35,125 bases of DNA, from assembly GCA_900315105.1 (NCBI GenBank), contig OMXX01000031.1, forward strand, positions 1 through 35,125, read 5' to 3'. A model generated the notes under the pieces. It was not told where the DNA came from. It saw only the letters and a program-made list of their open reading frames with translations, and ran no database searches. Positions within the stretch are counted from its first letter, which is position 1; each line of letters starts with the position of its first letter. The position numbers and the translations under genes are program-made. This stretch comes from an uncultured Prevotellaceae bacterium. GTDB taxonomy: Bacteria > Bacteroidota > Bacteroidia > Bacteroidales > Bacteroidaceae. Below, piece after piece: positions 33,705-35,125 of this stretch.

Positions 33705-34265
33705 ATGAAATATAGGTTTATAATCATATCATTTTCGTTGATAGCACATATTATGGCATACTGCCAGATTAATCAAGGGGTTTTAATAGGAAACCAATTA
33801 TCGACTTATAAGACGTCAGAAGATAGTTGCAGTAATGTTATTATCAGTCGGAAAGACATCAATAATGATACAGAATTGCTCGTTGATTCTGCATCAAATG
33901 CGTTTTATATTGTAGATATTATAGGGTCTAGTAATAATCGCTTTCTCGTGAATATCATGTCATCTGACACGGATTCCCAACCCTTATCTATGGACTCTGT
34001 GTGGATATCAAAGGGTAATGTTGGTGTTGGATTGACTACTACAAGAATTAATAATGAGCCAAAAATTCCATTATATAACAAACCATCTTATAGTTCAAGT
34101 TATAGCATACTACCAACGGATGCAGCTTATAATATTGCCCAAGTCTTGGAATGTGATGGTAAATGGTTGAAAATACGATTTTGCAATAAGGGAAAAGAGA
34201 TGATAGGCTGGATAGCTCCAGAAAACCAATGTATAAACATGTACTCTATGTGTAGCGGTAATTAA
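33705..34265 (+). CDS. Exported SH3b-like domain protein
   Basis: A 186-residue protein with a signal peptide (MKYRFIIISFSLIAHIMAYCQ). The N-terminal mature half is unrecognised. The last about 70 residues have the bacterial SH3 (SH3b) pattern: IPLYNKPSYSSS, ... VLECDGKWLKIRF ... GWIAPENQ, ending in a Cys-containing CSG tail as in many short Bacteroidetes SH3 proteins. Such domains bind peptidoglycan or peptides. It lies 13 nt after the Imm26-like gene on the same strand. Confidence 0.65.
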   Translation: MKYRFIIISFSLIAHIMAYCQINQGVLIGNQLSTYKTSEDSCSNVIISRKDINNDTELLVDSASNAFYIVDIIGSSNNRFLVNIMSSDTDSQPLSMDSVWISKGNVGVGLTTTRINNEPKIPLYNKPSYSSSYSILPTDAAYNIAQVLECDGKWLKIRFCNKGKEMIGWIAPENQCINMYSMCSGN

Positions 34266-34387
34266 TTCCTACTCATTTTCACCTTATGGATAGATACTCA
34301 TTACGGCAATTTAGTAAAGAGAAATAAAGAGAGAATGTACTATACACAAGATATTAACGGCATCTATAAGAGACAGAAATAGACAAA

Positions 34388-34999
34388 ATGAGAAAACTAT
34401 TATTTATATGCTTTTTCTGTGTATCATATGCTATCGCTAATACACAGAAGGCATCGACATATTCAAAAAGAACGCACATTGTACTACCCAACAAAATCGG
34501 GAATGATTGTATCATCTCTGATGATGCTGATTATAACGACAGCATATATATAGATGAGGTTCTTTATTACAAAGAAACAGATGATTCCTTGCGTGTAATG
34601 GGCAATATAATGGGCGGCAAGAGTTCGTTGTTCGTTATCTTAGACAAGAAAAAGAATTCTATTGTATTCCGCAAGCAATCAGCTAAGATTGATAGTATTC
34701 AATGCTTTTCTTGTGATGGACATGAATTCATGACAGTAAACACAAGTTATCAAGATATGTGTTCACGGCAGATTTATTGTTCTTTGTATTTACTAACCAA
34801 GGATTCACTAAAAGAATGCTTTGGTGATTATAAAAAGAATGAATATATAGGAGCAGAAAGCTATTGTTCTGATTATTTTGTTTCATATAATCAGGATTTC
34901 TCTTTTGATATTTATAGAGATACATTAATAGTGAATGTACATAAAATAGATGAAAACAAAAAAGCAGACACTAAGAAATTTCTTGTTGATTTGAAATAG
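34388..34999 (+). CDS. Exported protein, unknown
   Basis: A 203-residue protein with a signal peptide (MRKLLFICFFCVSYAIANTQ). The mature part alternates short beta-like stretches with many Ser, Asp and Lys (IDSIQCFSCDGHEFMTVNTSYQ). No family is recognised. It is AT-rich, and the 122-nt gap before it shows no clear promoter, so it may be read from the Imm26 promoter. Confidence 0.6.
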   Translation: MRKLLFICFFCVSYAIANTQKASTYSKRTHIVLPNKIGNDCIISDDADYNDSIYIDEVLYYKETDDSLRVMGNIMGGKSSLFVILDKKKNSIVFRKQSAKIDSIQCFSCDGHEFMTVNTSYQDMCSRQIYCSLYLLTKDSLKECFGDYKKNEYIGAESYCSDYFVSYNQDFSFDIYRDTLIVNVHKIDENKKADTKKFLVDLK

Positions 35000-35026
35000 T
35001 ATCAAGCATACAGACTCCATTTAAGT

Positions 35027-35096
35027 TAACGTGAGTTCGACGAATTCAAGACCGCGAGGGCTGAAAGCCCGACACCTAATAGGGCAGTCCGTTAGG
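35027..35096. repeat. Right copies of the two terminal dispersed repeats
   Basis: 35027-35046 and 35074-35096 are perfect inverse copies of 80-99 and 1-23. Between them is a small hairpin GGGCT-GAA-AGCCC. No gene is seen after 34999. Confidence 0.75.
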
Positions 35097-35125
35097 GCTG
35101 TTATTCGGTAGATGCGTGATTAAAG

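Overview
The window looks like chromosomal DNA of a Bacteroidales bacterium, most likely Prevotella/Segatella. The pointers are: repeated promoters of the Bacteroidetes type (TTTG, about 20 nt, then TAnnTTTG); an acpP-fabF-rnc block; a glycine-lipid acyltransferase pair (glsB/glsA); an S41 protease with a short signal peptide; a giant BspA-type leucine-rich-repeat protein; and many short dispersed repeats of the kind common in these genomes. No rRNA, tRNA, CRISPR array, transposase or integrase was seen.

Layout. 1-5200: a secreted SGNH hydrolase fused to a DUF4861-like domain, then AT-rich orphan genes on the minus strand, separated by a 1.4-kb repeat-filled gap. 5500-18100: a plus-strand housekeeping block with a GNAT-like protein, ParE, an S41 protease, AcpP, FabF, RNase III, DapB, signal peptidase I, a PBP4-type D,D-peptidase (DacB) and a DUF3298 lipoprotein. 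18450-22720: a minus-strand block with an M16 peptidase, GlsA, GlsB, a small lipoprotein and a small membrane protein. 22750-26250: a DEAD-box RNA helicase, a WbqC-family protein and a second SGNH hydrolase. 26250-27600: a gene-free 1.35-kb stretch with a probable ~310-nt non-coding RNA that has its own promoter and terminator, a cluster of GGTGTAATAC sites, 11-bp repeat arrays and a MITE-like inverted repeat. 27596-30820: the BspA-like protein with about 38 LRR units. 31300-35000: small orphan genes, one resembling an Imm26 immunity protein, with duplicated upstream regions.

The most striking pattern is not a gene. Almost every intergenic gap carries degenerate tandem repeats with a strict odd period of 7, 9 or 11 nt, each locus built from its own word. 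The 7- and 9-nt arrays run in one direction in the short gaps inside gene blocks; they usually begin in the upstream stop codon and sometimes end exactly at the next ATG. The 11-nt arrays occupy long gaps, change word along their length and in two places flip orientation to make perfect palindromes. Two proteins (DacB, WbqC) have C-termini encoded by the arrays, and a 9-nt array lies in frame in the helicase gene. Further dispersed families (a GC-rich palindrome, a TTCGACGAA motif, a hairpin plus 8-nt repeat) add to this. I infer a shared repeat-generating process; the sequence alone does not show its mechanism or function.
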